Source of the DNA: Cytobacillus purgationiresistens
Lineage (GTDB): Bacteria; Bacillota; Bacilli; Bacillales; Cytobacillaceae
Assembly: GCF_030813235.1 (NCBI RefSeq)
Contig: NZ_JAUSUB010000010.1
Span: forward strand, 1 to 64,000
Direction: 5' to 3'
DNA length: 64,000 bases
Made by a program: the position numbers and the translations under genes. Below are positions 37,957 to 45,886 of the stretch, in pieces (the stretch's first letter is position 1; each line of letters starts with the position of its first letter). A model generated the notes under the pieces. It was not told the DNA's origin, searched no databases, and was given only the letters and a program-made list of their open reading frames with translations.

Positions 37957-38288
37957 TCATCGATAATCTCAACGTCGACCACGTCCGCCATTGACACGCG
38001 CGTCTGCTCGCCCATTAACGTAATCACTCGCAACTGTTGCTGAATGGCATCGAAATAATGCACACGTCCAACTGTGTCGGTAATGAATCCGCCTAGCCAT
38101 GTCGACAGACGCAACGGCATGTTATATTCCATCGCGTAAGCCACTTGCTCGTCAAATTCCACACGCTGGTATTCGTCGATCAGTGGCTTTTCGCATTTCT
38201 CCAACTCTTCGCGCAACATCTTAAGCTCCGCCACATGCTCCGTCATAAAGAAGCCTTGCCATTTTTGCAGTCCCCTATCGCGTATCAT
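37953..38288 (-). CDS. YolD-like family protein
   Basis: A 111-residue protein. It begins MIRDRGLQKWQGFFMTEHVAELK, the family opening, and ends in a small beta barrel with IDTVGR-like GFITDTVGRVHYFDA. YolD-like proteins are common in Bacillus phages and plasmids, often beside Y-family polymerases; none is seen here. The function is unclear. GGAGGTAATTACGT precedes the ATG. It is convergent with int. Confidence 0.85.
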   Translation of the reverse strand: MIRDRGLQKWQGFFMTEHVAELKMLREELEKCEKPLIDEYQRVEFDEQVAYAMEYNMPLRLSTWLGGFITDTVGRVHYFDAIQQQLRVITLMGEQTRVSMADVVDVEIIDD

Positions 38289-38360
38289 ACGTAATTACCT
38301 CCGGTTGTTTTTAGGCTTGCGCCGCTTTAAGCTTATTATACACGAACGAATGTTCTATAT

Positions 38361-39155
38361 TCAACCGTTAAGCCAATCGTAAAATACTCCGCTTTCATTA
38401 ACCGTCCGCTGGCGTACGATTCGAGTAGTCGCGTTCTGCCATGCTCGATACAAATAATCGTCCAGCTTGCGGATCTTTTGCTGCTTCGTTTTCAGTATCG
38501 CATTATGGAACGCAGTCACGAACGGCTCCGGATTATCCTCGATGACCACTTCGCTGTTGATTGATCGTTTAGCTCGAAGAAGAATGCCGTAATATTTATA
38601 AATTTCTTCGGCGATGAAGTACCGTTCCATGGCGTTGTAGACGTCATTTGGCAGCGAATCTTTTAAGGCTTGCGATGGGACTGACGTGTCTAAATATGTA
38701 TTATTTTTAAGATTAATAGAATCTAAAGGTTCGTTTTCGTTTTTCGCTAGTTTAGCGTTACTCTCCGTTGGCTCTGCGCTATCTACACGATTGGACACGC
38801 TCGACTGGTCATTGCGAGTAAAACGCAGCTCATTGACGGGTAGAATGCGCAATATGTTGGCGCCCTTCCCTCCGTTTATCTTACGTAGCGTGGCGACTTT
38901 CTCAACGATGCCAAGCTCGCCAAGCTTATTGACGATGCGCCTCGCGGTCTTCTCACTTTTGCCGATAATCTCCGCCAAGGTTGCGGCTTTTAAATGTGCT
39001 GCTCCCGCAAACTTGACGGCATATCGTGCGATGGTACTCAGCGTCAGGCGATCCGTGTCGTTTAGTTCGAATGCGTTACGTTTGATATGCGTGTCAACTG
39101 CGTCGTTTAATTGCTGCGTCGTATTGAAAGTTTGGTAGTCCGATAGATAGTGCAT
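38361..39155 (-). CDS. Winged-helix protein, replication/regulation type
   Basis: A 264-residue protein. Residues ~40-110 form a helix-turn-helix domain (TLSTIARYAVKFAGAAHLKAATLAEIIGKSEKTARRIVNKLGELGIVEKV). The linker ~120-160 is low-complexity and polar, and a helical C-terminal domain covers ~170-264. Such proteins occur in Bacillus phages and plasmids near replication-relaxation genes; the role is not established. A strong promoter (TTGACA-16-TATAAT, 39216-39189) drives it, with an operator-like inverted repeat filling the spacer. Confidence 0.75.
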   Translation of the reverse strand: MHYLSDYQTFNTTQQLNDAVDTHIKRNAFELNDTDRLTLSTIARYAVKFAGAAHLKAATLAEIIGKSEKTARRIVNKLGELGIVEKVATLRKINGGKGANILRILPVNELRFTRNDQSSVSNRVDSAEPTESNAKLAKNENEPLDSINLKNNTYLDTSVPSQALKDSLPNDVYNAMERYFIAEEIYKYYGILLRAKRSINSEVVIEDNPEPFVTAFHNAILKTKQQKIRKLDDYLYRAWQNATTRIVRQRTVNESGVFYDWLNG

Positions 39156-39188
39156 CAGTTTCGCCCCTTATTCGTTTATTTAAATATA

Positions 39189-39251
39189 ATTATATATCGC
39201 TATGTCGATATGTCAATCCCTATTTACAAAATATCGATATAACGTTATAAT
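39189..39251. promoter_or_regulatory. Divergent promoter pair with operators in both spacers
   Basis: Minus strand: TTGACA (39216-39211), 16 bases, TATAAT (39194-39189); the spacer is TATCG-N6-CGATA. Plus strand: TTTACA (39223-39228), 17 bases, TATAAT (39246-39251); the spacer holds ATATCGATAT (39231-39240). The shared TATCG/CGATA half-sites suggest one regulator binding both promoters, most simply the XRE protein at 39287. Confidence 0.8.
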
Positions 39252-39286
39252 TAAATCAAATAATCACGGACAAGGAGTGACGCTGA

Positions 39287-39493
39287 ATGCTTTACGTTAA
39301 AGTCTCGGAGATACTCGAAGAACGCAATATCACACGGGCAGCGCTCGCAGAAATGACCGGCTTACGTCCAAATGTGATAAGCGAAATATGCAACAATCAG
39401 CGCACGACTATTAATCGCGAACATATCGCACGTATTGCTAAAGCGTTAGATGTTACGGACACTAATCAATTATTAGAGTTACGCTCACTTTAA
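39287..39493 (+). CDS. XRE-family HTH regulator
   Basis: A 68-residue Cro/CI-type helix-turn-helix protein (VSEILEERNITRAALAEMTGLRPNVISEICNNQRTTINREHIARIAKALDV). It has no extra domain. It is transcribed from the consensus plus-strand promoter at 39223-39251. CAAGGAGTGACGCTG precedes the ATG. It is a candidate for the repressor that binds the TATCG/CGATA operators and balances the two divergent units. The 3' end overlaps the convergent replication-relaxation gene. Confidence 0.88.
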   Translation: MLYVKVSEILEERNITRAALAEMTGLRPNVISEICNNQRTTINREHIARIAKALDVTDTNQLLELRSL

Positions 39494-40135
39494 AACCATT
39501 CGAATGCCGTCGGTCATTGTTATCGGCTTTGCTTCGGGTGGTTTTTCTTTTTTGAGCGACTGGACAAACGCTGTAAATGACTGCGCTTGGAATATGCGAA
39601 ACGGATAGTCGGCGGCATTTATCGCATATGGACGCTCGCTTAATATAAGGACATGCGGAAATGGTTTCGGCATAATACCTGCGCGATAGAAGTCAACGTA
39701 TCGACCTAGCTTTTCCGCCATTTGCCGGTCACTATAAAGCGTACGCTGTACCTCCACGAAAAAGCCAGTCTTGCGATACTGACAATATACGTCCGGCTCA
39801 ACGGTACCTTTCCGTCCGTACTTCGGCTCGACTAAGAACGTCCTTGTCGCACCAAGCATTCGCAGCTCCTTATACACGTCAAGTATCGCGAGGAAGTGGC
39901 CGATCTTTGCGCTGTTCTTTTTAATCTGCGTCTCTGCACCGAAATATAGAAACGGCACGAACGCTTTCGACCGCTGTATATGACCGTCGCGCCATAAACG
40001 AAGCAACACGTTGTTAGCCGAGTAATTCGGACGCTTGTTATCTGCGAAATGTATTTCCGCAATACTGTCGCGATCCATTACTCGGAATCGATTCAAGTCT
40101 GCGATTATCTCCTTATCTCTCTGCGTCAATGGCAT
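39485..40135 (-). CDS. Replication-relaxation family protein
   Basis: A 216-residue protein. It has an N-terminal winged helix (LTQRDKEIIADLNRFRVMDRDSIAEIHF), and the middle motif VEPDVYCQYRKTGFFVEVQRTLYS resembles a restriction-endonuclease-like core (D-x-(E/Q)-x-K variant). It matches the replication-relaxation family known from plasmids and phages; the activity is not proven. The start lies inside the 3' end of the FtsK-like gene, so the two are translationally linked. Confidence 0.8.
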   Translation of the reverse strand: MPLTQRDKEIIADLNRFRVMDRDSIAEIHFADNKRPNYSANNVLLRLWRDGHIQRSKAFVPFLYFGAETQIKKNSAKIGHFLAILDVYKELRMLGATRTFLVEPKYGRKGTVEPDVYCQYRKTGFFVEVQRTLYSDRQMAEKLGRYVDFYRAGIMPKPFPHVLILSERPYAINAADYPFRIFQAQSFTAFVQSLKKEKPPEAKPITMTDGIRMVLK

Positions 40136-41258
40136 CGTAAAACACATCCTCTTCCGTTAGTTTTTCTTGGTCCTGCGTGACTGGTTTCGTTTTACCTTTC
40201 GAAACCATGAACGGATTTAGTAACTCCTTTGCGTCCCCCATTTCGAGGTACGGCGCCTGCAAGTCGTAAAGTTTGTCGCTATTCATTACAAAGCGTCCAG
40301 GTTCTTCTATCTTCTCCGCGTCAGGCGTATTGACGATTCGTGCCTCCGTTTTGTCTCGCAGCTTAAAGCCCATGCTCACCGTTAAGTTTACGCGAATAGT
40401 CGTGTCTAGGACCTTCGCATTCGGTCGCTGCATCGAAAGGATTGCGAATACTCCGAGCGTCCTACCTATCGCAACAACTTCCGTCAATATCTCCATGACA
40501 GTCTCATCCTTGCGCAGCATGACAAATTCATCGATACACACCACGAGATATGGACGCCTATGTTCCACTGGCAACTCATCGATATGACTGACTTCGAATG
40601 TTTCCGTCAAATCGCTGCGTTCGTCTAGTTCGCGTTTGATGTGACATAGCATCTCCGCGATATCTCTACCGCTGCTCAAGACGCATTGCACATGCTCGAC
40701 TTTACGGAAGATATGAAACTCCGACTTCTTGCAGTCGCCTAGGTATAGCTTTAATTCGCTTGGCTTTTTTGCCAGTATCAGCGTAGTTAATATCGACCTC
40801 AATTGTGTTGACTTACCGCTACCTGTTTCGCCAGCAATAAGGATGTGCGGTTGCTTTAATAAGTCGAATGCTACATAGGCGCCCGTACGATCCTTTCCGC
40901 AGATTATACCGAGCTTGAGTTTTGTCAACTGTTCGCGAATATCTTCGATGTCATACGCCAAGTCTCCGGTTGATGACTTCGAATAAATCGTCAGTGTATA
41001 GCGTTTGACTTCGCCTTCTAGTCGGATATGTTCTCCGAAGTGTTGTAAGATTGCGAAATAGTTGCGTTTAAGTATGTCGGGATTCAAGCCGTTCGGAAGC
41101 GAGAAAGTATATTGCGTTGAATGGTCGGTGATTTTTACGGAGACTATTTTCGGAAAAATTGGCCGCTCGAGCGTGCCGAGATAAATATTGCCGCTTTTAA
41201 ATGCGCTGATCAACCGTTTCCTTGCGTTAAGGTTCGTGATTAAATGTCGCCAGCTCAT
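40113..41258 (-). CDS. FtsK/SpoIIIE-type DNA-translocase ATPase
   Basis: A 381-residue ATPase. Walker A is AGETGSGKST (~142-151), Walker B is YLVVCIDEFVML (~230), and the later segment LSMQRPNAKVLDTTIRVNLT is typical of FtsK/SpoIIIE and conjugative coupling proteins. It has no membrane segment and no gamma domain. The ATG at 41258 overlaps the stop of the 2-TM gene upstream (ATGA), which suggests a split translocase with a separate membrane anchor. It is known from Bacillus siphophages; the substrate is unknown. Confidence 0.9.
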   Translation of the reverse strand: MSWRHLITNLNARKRLISAFKSGNIYLGTLERPIFPKIVSVKITDHSTQYTFSLPNGLNPDILKRNYFAILQHFGEHIRLEGEVKRYTLTIYSKSSTGDLAYDIEDIREQLTKLKLGIICGKDRTGAYVAFDLLKQPHILIAGETGSGKSTQLRSILTTLILAKKPSELKLYLGDCKKSEFHIFRKVEHVQCVLSSGRDIAEMLCHIKRELDERSDLTETFEVSHIDELPVEHRRPYLVVCIDEFVMLRKDETVMEILTEVVAIGRTLGVFAILSMQRPNAKVLDTTIRVNLTVSMGFKLRDKTEARIVNTPDAEKIEEPGRFVMNSDKLYDLQAPYLEMGDAKELLNPFMVSKGKTKPVTQDQEKLTEEDVFYDAIDAER

Positions 41259-41527
41259 TTGAGCCACCCGATAAGCGCGTTCGTTTCGATGAAGTATACG
41301 CCTGCCGCAAGTCCTGCGAGTGGTAGCAATATTCGTATGACTGTGCCTAGTGCGTGAAATCCGTAAGTCTCGGCCGTCTTGTCTACCGCCGCTACCAATA
41401 TCGTCGAGCCTGCCGCCAATAACATCGTCGTTGTAAATAACATTTCTTCCGCCTCCGTTTTCTTAACGTCTTTTCTCTTTCTTTTCCTCATTGCGTTTCT
41501 TCTTGTATGATTGCGTTTAGCCGTCAC
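41255..41527 (-). CDS. Small basic two-TM membrane protein
   Basis: A 90-residue protein with a strongly basic N-terminus (KRNHTRRNAMRKRKRKDVKK) and two hydrophobic helices (~30-48 and ~60-85). The charge pattern predicts that both ends are cytosolic. It overlaps the FtsK-like gene by four bases and is probably its membrane partner. The start is uncertain: GTG at 41527, or ATG at 41491 with a weak AGAAGAA site. Confidence 0.7.
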   Translation of the reverse strand: MTAKRNHTRRNAMRKRKRKDVKKTEAEEMLFTTTMLLAAGSTILVAAVDKTAETYGFHALGTVIRILLPLAGLAAGVYFIETNALIGWLK

Positions 41528-41652
41528 TTACTTAACACTTCCGCAACCCTGTTAATAGCCTATGCGCGAACGCCTGTCTATGTTGTTACTTTTTTGCGTA
41601 TAGAAAACTTTTGGCTTGTCGATACTTGTACAAAAACGCAGGAGTGATCGGC

Positions 41653-41883
41653 ATGTTTTCATTTTTAGGACTAGGTAAAAGCCGGACGAAGTTTGGGCGA
41701 TGGTTGGACAAAAAGGAAATAACGCAGATAGAAATCGAAGAGTTATCGGGCCTGAGCCGCAGGACTGTTTCGCGATTATGTAATGACGAGGATTATCAAC
41801 CGAAATATTCGACGGTAAGTAGGGTAAGGTATGCGCTTAAGAAGTTAGGCGAAAGTGTGACGGATGATTATTTCGGAATGTAA
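41653..41883 (+). CDS. XRE-family HTH protein
   Basis: A 76-residue helix-turn-helix protein (KFGRWLDKKEITQIEIEELSGLSRRTVSRLCNDEDYQPKYSTVSRVRYALKKLG). The ATG at 41653 follows AGGAGTGATC; an in-frame upstream start lacks a site. It is on the plus strand, opposite to the late genes, so it is probably expressed in the lysogen. I could not assign a clear promoter in the 125 bases upstream. The target is unknown. Confidence 0.82.
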   Translation: MFSFLGLGKSRTKFGRWLDKKEITQIEIEELSGLSRRTVSRLCNDEDYQPKYSTVSRVRYALKKLGESVTDDYFGM

Positions 41884-41885
41884 AA

Positions 41886-41916
41886 AAGCCGCGACATAAG
41901 CCGTGGCCATTATTTT
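41886..41916. terminator. Probable bidirectional terminator
   Basis: GCCGCG (41888-41893) pairs with CGTGGC (41902-41907), with A-run before and T-run after. It lies between convergent genes. Confidence 0.65.
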
Positions 41917-42098
41917 TCACGCATTAATGTATAGAATACTTCGTCAGAGCTTCCAACACCGACTCCGGCAGTAAAAGAACTTATAACTTTCCAGCCTTCT
42001 GCGCCAAGCTTATTTAATTCTTCATCCGGGTTGAACTTCGATTTAAATACGCCCTTTCTATCAAATTTTATCGTTTTATATTCGTATGTATTTATCAC
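41910..42098 (-). CDS. DUF4177 domain protein
   Basis: A 62-residue protein with the DUF4177 pattern YEYKTIKFD...ELNKLGAEGWKVISSF...EVFYTLMREK. It is a small beta-alpha-beta fold of unknown role, common in phages and mobile elements. AGGGAGGTTATACC precedes the ATG. It lies downstream of the late-operon terminator on the same strand, so it needs its own promoter or read-through. Confidence 0.85.
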   Translation of the reverse strand: MINTYEYKTIKFDRKGVFKSKFNPDEELNKLGAEGWKVISSFTAGVGVGSSDEVFYTLMREK

Positions 42099-42152
42099 GG
42101 TATAACCTCCCTTTATTTGCTAATTATACAACATAAAACCATTCGTATGTAC

Positions 42153-42185
42153 AAAAAAATCGCCCCAACCACGAGGGTCAGGGCG
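42153..42185 (-). terminator. Late-operon terminator
   Basis: CGCCC/GGGGCG stem (42161-42166 with 42181-42185). On the minus strand it runs into ATTTTTTT. It follows the last structural gene. Confidence 0.85.
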
Positions 42186-42190
42186 TTTTG

Positions 42191-42487
42191 TTATATTCGT
42201 TTTCCTACGATAAATCTGCGCGTGTCACTTGCGAACTCATTACCGTTCGAATACTTGACAATTCCCTGCACAACGAACAATCCGTCGCTCGATAAATCGT
42301 CAGCAGAAAGTGTTACTTCGCAAATACCTCTAGTCAAATCCGTAATGTTCGCTCGTTTAATTATTCGTCGAGTGCCCGCTTTAATAACAACGTCGACCAT
42401 CGCATCAACCAACGACACTGATTGCCCGTTGTCAACTACTGTCAACTCGAGCACGGTTCCGCTGTCGCCTGCTTTTATTTCCGCCAT
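42191..42487 (-). CDS. BppU-like baseplate/receptor-binding N-terminal domain protein
   Basis: A 98-residue protein resembling the N-terminal domain of BppU-type baseplate proteins (LELTVVDNGQSVSLVDAMVDVVIKAGTRRIIKRANITDLTRGICEVTLSADDLSSDGLFVVQGIVKYSNG). It lacks the C-terminal receptor-binding part, so it is either a short tail decoration or a remnant. The ATG at 42487 follows GGAGGTG. It is the last gene of the late operon. Confidence 0.75.
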   Translation of the reverse strand: MAEIKAGDSGTVLELTVVDNGQSVSLVDAMVDVVIKAGTRRIIKRANITDLTRGICEVTLSADDLSSDGLFVVQGIVKYSNGNEFASDTRRFIVGKRI

Positions 42488-42501
42488 CCGTAACACCTCC
42501 G

Positions 42502-43503
42502 CTATAATTTAATGTCAATTGTTTTCCTTCGAACTACTTCCAGCGTTTCAACCCGTCTTTGCGATATTTCTACCGTCAGTTTAATCGTCTCCTGATACTC
42601 AGACCATTCCGCTATCATTCGCTGCAATGTATCTACTACTGTTAAGGCATCCTTATAAATCATCACATTAAAATCCGACTTTCTTTCACCAATGACAAAG
42701 AATCGTTGTGATAAATCAAAAGGCAATGCCGCGTCATCCACTATCGCTTGGACAGTCACATAAGTTGTCGCCCCGTTTGCATAAGTTATAATAAGGGAAT
42801 CGAATGGCACCGATCCGATTTGACCTTCGTTGTAGAGTTGCTGTAATGTATCGAAGGCGTACGTCGAGTCCTCGTAATTAATTTGCGAAGTACTTGCAGA
42901 AATAGCGCCATCAAGGTATGAGTTTTGCTTCGTTTCAGCCTGCGTAAAGGAATCGGCGAATAGTATCTGTCGCGTATCAACCGTCAACATACCGTCATCA
43001 CCGACTAATTCGCCTCCGCCTGTTCCATCGTCCAACCAAGTCCCGCCGACCAGCGTTGCGTGATTTCCCTTGCCGCTTTGATCAATCGCACTCTTCGTAT
43101 TAAAGTCGAATAGGGCTACGATTTTGCCCGCGTTGTAGTACGTTATTTTATATAGCCGACCTTTCGAGCGTGCATGCGGCAAATACGAGCTAAGAAAGTA
43201 AACATCGTCCGTGAAAGTGTTAGCGCCGAATCTGAGCGTTACCTTTTGGTCCTTCGGTATATTTGTGTAGGAAATACTCGAGTAAACCGTACTGTTGACG
43301 CCGTTTATGAAAAAGGAGGACCAGCCGGCGCCTAACGCCGAACTGTTTAAATGACCGTTAGGAAGACCGACCCTTGCGTCAATCACATAGTTTCCGCTAG
43401 TCTGTGCGCTTTCTATCAAGCAAATCATTTCGATCGTATCGATAGGAACAGACGGACCTTTCAGACTGTCGCTTGTTCCATTCAGCGAAAGGTAATAGGC
43501 CAT
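42502..43503 (-). CDS. LamG/concanavalin-like phage surface protein
   Basis: A 333-residue protein. Residues 1-170 look like a concanavalin-type lectin fold, with the closing motif VALFDFNTKSAIDQSGKGNHATLVGGTWLDDGTGGG. The C-terminal part (~200-333) is helical and beta-rich without a clear family. Such proteins bind host surface sugars on the phage tail. It has no signal peptide. It follows the lysis genes, an unusual place for an adsorption protein. Confidence 0.7.
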   Translation of the reverse strand: MAYYLSLNGTSDSLKGPSVPIDTIEMICLIESAQTSGNYVIDARVGLPNGHLNSSALGAGWSSFFINGVNSTVYSSISYTNIPKDQKVTLRFGANTFTDDVYFLSSYLPHARSKGRLYKITYYNAGKIVALFDFNTKSAIDQSGKGNHATLVGGTWLDDGTGGGELVGDDGMLTVDTRQILFADSFTQAETKQNSYLDGAISASTSQINYEDSTYAFDTLQQLYNEGQIGSVPFDSLIITYANGATTYVTVQAIVDDAALPFDLSQRFFVIGERKSDFNVMIYKDALTVVDTLQRMIAEWSEYQETIKLTVEISQRRVETLEVVRRKTIDIKL

Positions 43504-43508
43504 GCCCG

Positions 43509-43907
43509 TTAAACCGCAAATTTACGGTAGTTAACCGTCAGCTTAATATCGCTTTTATTCTGAACGTTTCCGACTGCGGGTGTCGTTACTTTAAGCCAAA
43601 ACGGTTTACCCACGCCGTTATCTGCAATATTCGCTATCGAAAGTGCGGCTCCGCCAGCTAAATACATTCCGGCTACTCCACCGCTATCCGGCGCAAGCTG
43701 CATCCACGTACTTTCGTCAGACCCTTCGGTATCTGTAGGATCAATCGAAATATTTTCAAATCGCTCGGCTGCGTTATCGTTAAATAACCACAACCGAACC
43801 TCTTGCGAACTTCCAGCTATAGGATGCTGCGTTGAAATTGCGTTAGATCCGTCGCCAGCCGAGACGATGTCAGTTAAGCCTTGATTCTTGGCGATTTTCA
43901 AGGACAT
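43509..43907 (-). CDS. Small phage structural protein, unknown
   Basis: A 132-residue beta-rich, acidic protein. The pattern RLWLFNDNAAERFENISIDP...WMQLAPD...VGKPFWLKVTTP resembles immunoglobulin-like decoration domains used by phage tails. I do not recognise the family. An AGGAGGAAAT site precedes the ATG. It lies between the holin and the LamG-like protein on the late strand. Confidence 0.65.
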   Translation of the reverse strand: MSLKIAKNQGLTDIVSAGDGSNAISTQHPIAGSSQEVRLWLFNDNAAERFENISIDPTDTEGSDESTWMQLAPDSGGVAGMYLAGGAALSIANIADNGVGKPFWLKVTTPAVGNVQNKSDIKLTVNYRKFAV

Positions 43908-43918
43908 CGTATTTCCTC

Positions 43919-44137
43919 CTATTCTTCGCGTGTTTTCTTAGTCACGTCGTTATTTTTCCAGTAACTCCATAGCGCCGTACCACCAAGGAATGCAAACGAA
44001 ATAAACTCGCTCACTCCGTCAGCATCGACAGGAATAACGCTCATCCCCGCCATTTCCAGTCCCGTATTTACTAGCGCCAGCAACAGTAAAATAAACCGGC
44101 TGACTGTGCCGGCATTGATTGGTTTAGTATTATTCAT
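43919..44137 (-). CDS. SPP1-type phage holin
   Basis: A 72-residue protein with two membrane segments (~12-32 and ~42-60) and the family opening NAGTVSRFILLLLALVNTGLEMAG. A charged C-terminus (KNNDVTKKTREE) follows. It forms the lesions that release the amidase. It overlaps the amidase stop by one base, so lysis genes are co-translated. Confidence 0.9.
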   Translation of the reverse strand: MNNTKPINAGTVSRFILLLLALVNTGLEMAGMSVIPVDADGVSEFISFAFLGGTALWSYWKNNDVTKKTREE

Positions 44138-44943
44138 TATTTTGCCTCCTTCGCAATATAAGGCGTATAGCCTGCTTTCTTCGCCTTTTCCGCTAGTGCC
44201 TTCGCGTTAGATTCGTTACTAAACGCGCCAAGCTGCACCTTATACAACCCGCCAACCTTCACCGCAAACGCATCGAATTTCTTACCTTTCGCTTGCTTTA
44301 CGAGTGCGTCAGCGTTTGCCTTCTTGCTGAATGCGCCGATTTGTACTTTGTAAAGCGTGCTTGACGGATTGGCTGGTGCAGGCTTGCTGACTGCCGCTTG
44401 CTTCTTCGATAGATTAAATGCCTTCGCGATTCCTACCGCATGCCCTCGAGCAACTTTCTCGATAAACGCCGCATCTTTTAATTTCGCCGCATCTGCTGCC
44501 GTATCGATGAACAAGTTTTCCGTTAACAACGCAGGCATTTTAGATTCGCGCAACATGTGGTAGTTAGCGCGTTTCTTACCGCGATCACGAACCTCTACAA
44601 TTTGCGCCATGATTTCGGCATGAATGACGTTTTGATAAGTCGTCGTTGGCGCCCCGACAGTCGTATAAATGAAGTCCTCGTAACCCGTTCCGCCGCCAGC
44701 GTTGATATGGACGGAGAGCAAGAAATTAGCGCCCCAAGCGTTTGCTGCGTTCGTACGTTGAGTCAGCGACAAAGTGGCGTCATTGGTGCGACTTAACTTA
44801 ACCTCGACGTTGTTGTATTCCGTCTTGAGAATCGCCTCAATGCGCTTGGAAATCGTCAGCGTTAAATCCTTTTCGCGTAAACCATTGCCGACCGCTCCCG
44901 GGTCAGTACCGCCATGTCCTGGATCGATAAATACTTTAACCAA
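44137..44943 (-). CDS. N-acetylmuramoyl-L-alanine amidase endolysin with two SPOR repeats
   Basis: A 268-residue endolysin. The Amidase_3 domain (1-170) has zinc ligands in DPGHGG (His near 9), Glu in the RTND region, and SVHINA (~78), with catalytic Glu in LLTENLFID. Two SPOR-like repeats follow: LYKVQIGAFSKKANADALVKQAK and LYKVQLGAFSNESNAKALAEKAK. SPOR binds denuded glycan strands, which would guide the enzyme to the wall. No signal peptide is seen, so it needs the holin. Confidence 0.95.
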   Translation of the reverse strand: MVKVFIDPGHGGTDPGAVGNGLREKDLTLTISKRIEAILKTEYNNVEVKLSRTNDATLSLTQRTNAANAWGANFLLSVHINAGGGTGYEDFIYTTVGAPTTTYQNVIHAEIMAQIVEVRDRGKKRANYHMLRESKMPALLTENLFIDTAADAAKLKDAAFIEKVARGHAVGIAKAFNLSKKQAAVSKPAPANPSSTLYKVQIGAFSKKANADALVKQAKGKKFDAFAVKVGGLYKVQLGAFSNESNAKALAEKAKKAGYTPYIAKEAK

Positions 44944-44965
44944 ATAAATCCGCTCCCTTTTCGTT

Positions 44966-45253
44966 TTATTTTATAATCGCGACTCCCACCGTTACTAGCA
45001 GTCCGATGACCGTTAGCAACGTTCCCCAAACCCATTTCGTGTTCGCCTTCATATCCCGTATGTCCTCGCGATTCTCCCTCGCCAAGTTCAGCGCTGCTTC
45101 GGCTTTGTCATCGACTTTATCTGCCTTTTCGTCTGCGCGTTCAGCAAGCCGTTTGATGTCGTTGAGATTATCCATCTTCGTATCAATTCGCACCAGCCAT
45201 TCGCGTATGTCGGCGATCTTTTCGTTTAATTCGTGCCCGCTTGGCTCCGACAA
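44966..45253 (-). CDS. xhlA: XhlA-family hemolysin-like membrane protein
   Basis: A 95-residue protein with a long amphipathic helix (~8-70, coiled coil) and a C-terminal membrane segment (~75-93). This is the XhlA layout: LNEKIADIREWLVRIDTKMDNLNDI...KANTKWVWGTLLTVIGLLVTV. In PBSX-like phages XhlA acts with holin and amidase in lysis. GAAAGGAGGGG precedes the start. Confidence 0.88.
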   Translation of the reverse strand: MSEPSGHELNEKIADIREWLVRIDTKMDNLNDIKRLAERADEKADKVDDKAEAALNLARENREDIRDMKANTKWVWGTLLTVIGLLVTVGVAIIK

Positions 45254-45282
45254 TGTGCCGCCCCTCCTTTCGATGGAATAAA

Positions 45283-45306
45283 AAAAAGACGCCTTATTTG
45301 GCGCCC
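45283..45306 (-). terminator. Terminator after the prophage lipoprotein gene
   Basis: GACGCC (45289-45294) with GGCGCC (45300-45305); the minus strand then has seven to eight T. It could lower read-through into the lysis genes. Confidence 0.7.
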
Positions 45307-45827
45307 CTTAATTGTGCAGCTTCGTTTATTAAATTTGACAAGTTCCCGGTATCTTTTGTTAGTAATGTATTTTCTATTTCCGCCATTTTAGCGAAGTAGT
45401 CCGTTTTGTCTGGATATTCACCTTTTAGCGTTCCGTTGTAGTACAGGACAACCGAATGCCACCATTCGCTAGGCTTTTCAGAATTGCCGTTAGCAAATTC
45501 AATCAATTCGTTTTCCAAAGCCTCAGCGTCGCTTAGTAAGAATACTACTTCGCCATTTTGCGCACGTTCTTGAATAGCGTCATCGCTGCCGAACACTTCG
45601 TATACTTCCCACGGATATTTACCGTCAGCGATCGGCTCAGTACGCTCAGTTGGACCTTCTTCTGCTGGTTCCACAGGTGCCTCGTCCTCGCTTGGTCCTT
45701 CTTCTTCAACTTTAGCCGCAGTTTCTACTTCCTTATCTGAATCGGTGTTTGTTTCGGATTTTTCTTCCGAACTACAACCGGTTAATATTAAGAACAACGC
45801 AATAAAACTAGCAAAATATAACTTCAA
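45294..45827 (-). CDS. Prophage-encoded lipoprotein
   Basis: A 177-residue protein with a lipoprotein signal and lipobox LTGC (cysteine near residue 18). A long Glu/Asp/Pro-rich linker (~20-75) leads to a small globular domain with WEVYEVFGSDDAIQ and SEKPSEWWHSVVLYYNGTLKG. The start is TTG at 45827 behind AAAAAGGGGG. It is anchored on the outer membrane face. Prophage lipoproteins of this layout can block superinfecting phages, but no family match is recognised. It lies inside the late operon with its own terminator. Confidence 0.75.
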   Translation of the reverse strand: MKLYFASFIALFLILTGCSSEEKSETNTDSDKEVETAAKVEEEGPSEDEAPVEPAEEGPTERTEPIADGKYPWEVYEVFGSDDAIQERAQNGEVVFLLSDAEALENELIEFANGNSEKPSEWWHSVVLYYNGTLKGEYPDKTDYFAKMAEIENTLLTKDTGNLSNLINEAAQLRGAK

Positions 45828-45886
45828 GGAAAATCCCCCTTTTTGATGAAAATAATACCTCATTAGTTATATTTACGCAACAACCT

